Positions 62,125 to 64,000 of a DNA stretch of 64,000 bases are shown here, one piece after another. Within the stretch, counting starts at the first letter, position 1, and each line of letters starts with the position of its first letter. Under the pieces are notes generated by a model. That model was not told where the DNA came from and ran no database searches. It saw only the letters and a program-made list of their open reading frames with translations. This DNA is from Rhizobium glycinendophyticum (lineage in GTDB: Bacteria; Pseudomonadota; Alphaproteobacteria; Rhizobiales; Rhizobiaceae), in assembly GCF_006443685.1 (NCBI RefSeq), contig NZ_VFYP01000002.1, forward strand, positions 62,001-126,000, read 5' to 3'. Both the position numbers and the translations under genes were made by a program.

Positions 62125-64000
62125 GCAGGCGCCGCCCGCTGCCACCCGACGCCTTGTCCTCGAACAGCGACGCGAGCTGCTCGGTCATCGCGCCTGCCAG
62201 TTCGTCGGCGTCCACAATCGTGACGGCGCGGCGATAATAGCGCGTGACGTCGTGGCCGATGCCGATCGCGAGCAGTTCGATAGGCGAGCGCGTCTCGATC
62301 TGGTCGATGACGGCGCGCAGATGGCGTTCCAGATAATTGCCCGGATTGACCGACAGGGTCGAATCGTCGACCGGAGCGCCATCCGAAATCATCATCAGGA
62401 TCTTGCGCTGCTCGCGGCGTCCGATCAGGCGGTTATGCGCCCACATCAGCGCTTCCCCGTCGATGTTTTCCTTGAGCAGGCCTTCACGCATCATCAGGCC
62501 GAGATTGCGGCGCGACCGGCGCCAGGGGGCATCCGCGGACTTGTAGATGATGTGGCGCAGGTCGTTCAAGCGACCGGGCGCCGGCGGCTTGCCACCCGCC
62601 AGCCAAGATTCGCGGCTCTGGCCGCCTTTCCAGGCCTTGGTGGTGAAGCCGAGGATTTCGACCTTGACGCCGCAGCGCTCCAGGGTGCGGGCGAGAATAT
62701 CGGCGCAGGAGGCGGCAACCGTGATCGGGCGACCGCGCATCGAGCCGGAATTGTCGATGACCAGCGTCACGACCGTGTCGCGGAACTTCGTGTCTTTCTC
62801 CTTCTTGAAGGAGAGCGGCTGCATCGGGTCGATGATCAGGCGCGTGAGGCGCGCCGGGTCGAGATAGCCCTCTTCCAGATCGAAATCCCAGGAGCGGTTC
62901 TGCTGCGCCATCAGGCGGCGCTGCAGGCGGTTTGCAAGCCGGCCGACGGCGCCCTGCAGATGGGCGAGCTGCTTGTCGAGGAAGGCACGGAGACGGTCCA
63001 GTTCAGCCTCGTCGCACAGTTCTTCCGCGGTGATTTCCTCGTCAAATTCCTGGGTGAAGATCTTATAGTCGACCTTCTCGTTGAAATCGTCGAAGGGGGT
63101 TGCCGGACGGCGCATTTCGCCGGGCGTCTCGCTATCGTCGTCGCCCTCGTCCGACATCTCCTCTTCGGAGATTTCGGCGCCATCCATCTCGCCGTCGTCG
63201 AGCTGTTCCTGGGAGGCTTCGCTGTCCTCGGCGGGGGCGGAATCCTGGCCGGCTTCTTCCTCGGCGCTTTCCTGCTCCTGCTCGCCGCTGCGCGGCTGTT
63301 CCTCGTCGGTCGACTGGTCGTCTTCGCCCTGCTCTTCCTCGTCGCCCATGTCCTCGGCCATTTCCATGGACGAGAGCATGTGGCGGATCACACGCGAGAA
63401 GGCCTGCTGGTCTTCGATGACGGCAGCGAGATTGTCGAGGTCGCCACCGGCCTTGTCCTCGATGAAGGGGCGCCAGAGATCGAGCACCTTGCCGGCGGTT
63501 TCCGGCGCCTTCTGGCCGGTGAGCTTTTCGCGCACCAGCATGGCGACGGCCTCCCCGATCGGCGCATCCTCCTGGCGGCTGATCGTCGAGAAATTCGCCT
63601 TGGCGTATTTCTCCGTGTTCATCGACTGGATGTTGGAGGCGACGCCCGGCATGCGCAACGAACCGAGCGATTCGACACGCGCCTGTTCGACGGCATCGAA
63701 GATCGCACGGGCATCGGCACCCTGGGGCGCCATGGTCGCATGGACCTTCTGGTCGTGGCAGGCCAGACGCAACGCCATGCTGTCGCCGAGACCCCGGGTC
63801 ACGGCGAGTTCATGCGCGGTCGGGCGCTTGGACAGTTCCGGCAGGCGGATGCGCTCGCCGGCAAGGCCGGGGCGCTCATTGGCGAAGGCGACCTCGACCT
63901 GCGGATCGCCCGCGATCGAGCGCACGCAGCCGGTGATGGCACGGCGCATCGGCTCCATGTCCACCACGCCGCCGGCTTTCGCTTTCGAATTGTCGCCCCG
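62117..64000 (-). CDS. cobT: Aerobic cobaltochelatase subunit CobT (5' end outside window)
   Basis: The frame runs unbroken to base 64000; about 627 residues are visible and only the first few N-terminal residues are missing. The middle (~225-300) is a long acidic Glu/Asp/Gln-rich tract typical of CobT. The C-terminal von Willebrand A domain carries the MIDAS motif [10 protein letters not shown]. With CobN and CobS it inserts cobalt into hydrogenobyrinic acid diamide in the aerobic B12 pathway; cobS is normally just upstream, beyond the right edge. Confidence 0.95.
   Translation of the reverse strand, partial: RGDNSKAKAGGVVDMEPMRRAITGCVRSIAGDPQVEVAFANERPGLAGERIRLPELSKRPTAHELAVTRGLGDSMALRLACHDQKVHATMAPQGADARAIFDAVEQARVESLGSLRMPGVASNIQSMNTEKYAKANFSTISRQEDAPIGEAVAMLVREKLTGQKAPETAGKVLDLWRPFIEDKAGGDLDNLAAVIEDQQAFSRVIRHMLSSMEMAEDMGDEEEQGEDDQSTDEEQPRSGEQEQESAEEEAGQDSAPAEDSEASQEQLDDGEMDGAEISEEEMSDEGDDDSETPGEMRRPATPFDDFNEKVDYKIFTQEFDEEITAEELCDEAELDRLRAFLDKQLAHLQGAVGRLANRLQRRLMAQQNRSWDFDLEEGYLDPARLTRLIIDPMQPLSFKKEKDTKFRDTVVTLVIDNSGSMRGRPITVAASCADILARTLERCGVKVEILGFTTKAWKGGQSRESWLAGGKPPAPGRLNDLRHIIYKSADAPWRRSRRNLGLMMREGLLKENIDGEALMWAHNRLIGRREQRKILMMISDGAPVDDSTLSVNPGNYLERHLRAVIDQIETRSPIELLAIGIGHDVTRYYRRAVTIVDADELAGAMTEQLASLFEDKASGGSGRRLRA

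Overview
The window comes from the chromosome of a GC-rich alphaproteobacterium, most likely a Rhizobiaceae member. The indicators are CobT, CpdR, a TIGR02302/DUF4175 protein, a neighbouring membrane protein next to ftsEX, DUF2125 and DUF3108 proteins, the argH-lptM-lysA order and an rpmB/queuosine-transporter cluster. Most of 25-64 kb is ordinary core genome.

Layout. (1) 1-4367: the C-terminal end of an alginate-lyase-like protein, then a very large secreted AlgE-type mannuronan C5-epimerase with RTX repeats. (2) 4583-24806: a 20.2-kb integrative element inserted at the 3' end of a tRNA-Leu(CAA) gene. It carries a tandem-XRE regulator, a coupled three-gene unit ending in a soluble FtsH-like AAA+/M41 protease, a SIR2 protein of 1280 aa followed by a STAND NTPase with a C-terminal PD-(D/E)XK nuclease, a leftward operon of CBASS (CD-NTase plus SLATT two-TM effector) with two HEPN-type proteins, a PIN-like protein, a small basic protein and a large serine integrase. 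(3) 24801-31097: tRNA-Leu, a YqaA-family protein, DsbB, HNH nuclease, AlkA-type glycosylase, GluQRS, YihY, an SDR, a HIG1-type protein and a cobalamin adenosyltransferase. (4) 31098-32782: a gene-free block full of palindromic and inverted repeats. (5) 32783-64000: rhomboid protease, etfBA-hbd, a HAD-UbiA/membrane/SMR cluster, tlpA, argH-lptM-lysA, TIGR02302, cpdR, hpt, ftsEX, lipid and thiol metabolism genes, tyrC, gloB, rpmB, a queuosine-precursor transporter and cobT, which runs off the right edge.

The main discovery concerns the element's ends. The 7-bp sequence TTGGTGC occurs at both junctions (4583-4589 and 24800-24806). Joining the two ends in silico continues the integrase reading frame directly into the otherwise orphan HTH-coding fragment at 4590-4787. 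In the excised circle the integrase would therefore be about 645 aa with a C-terminal resolvase-type helix-turn-helix. In the integrated state it loses those last 65 residues and instead gains a 31-residue tail read antisense through the host tRNA-Leu gene. The reconstructed attP also shows a dyad (GGTTCGC-N3-TATA ... TATA-N3-GCGAACC) spanning about 53 bp, the size expected for a large-serine-integrase attP. The attachment site thus lies inside the integrase gene, and integration itself rewrites the recombinase. This resembles the split integrases of archaeal SSV-type viruses, but here it is a bacterial serine recombinase carrying anti-phage cargo.

The cargo looks like a compact defence island: several NAD-, nucleotide-second-messenger- and nuclease-type modules travelling together. 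The SIR2/STAND-nuclease pair, the CBASS operon with two HEPN genes, and the FtsH-like unit with two tiny coupled genes (one of only 54 codons) are the parts least explained by systems I can name.
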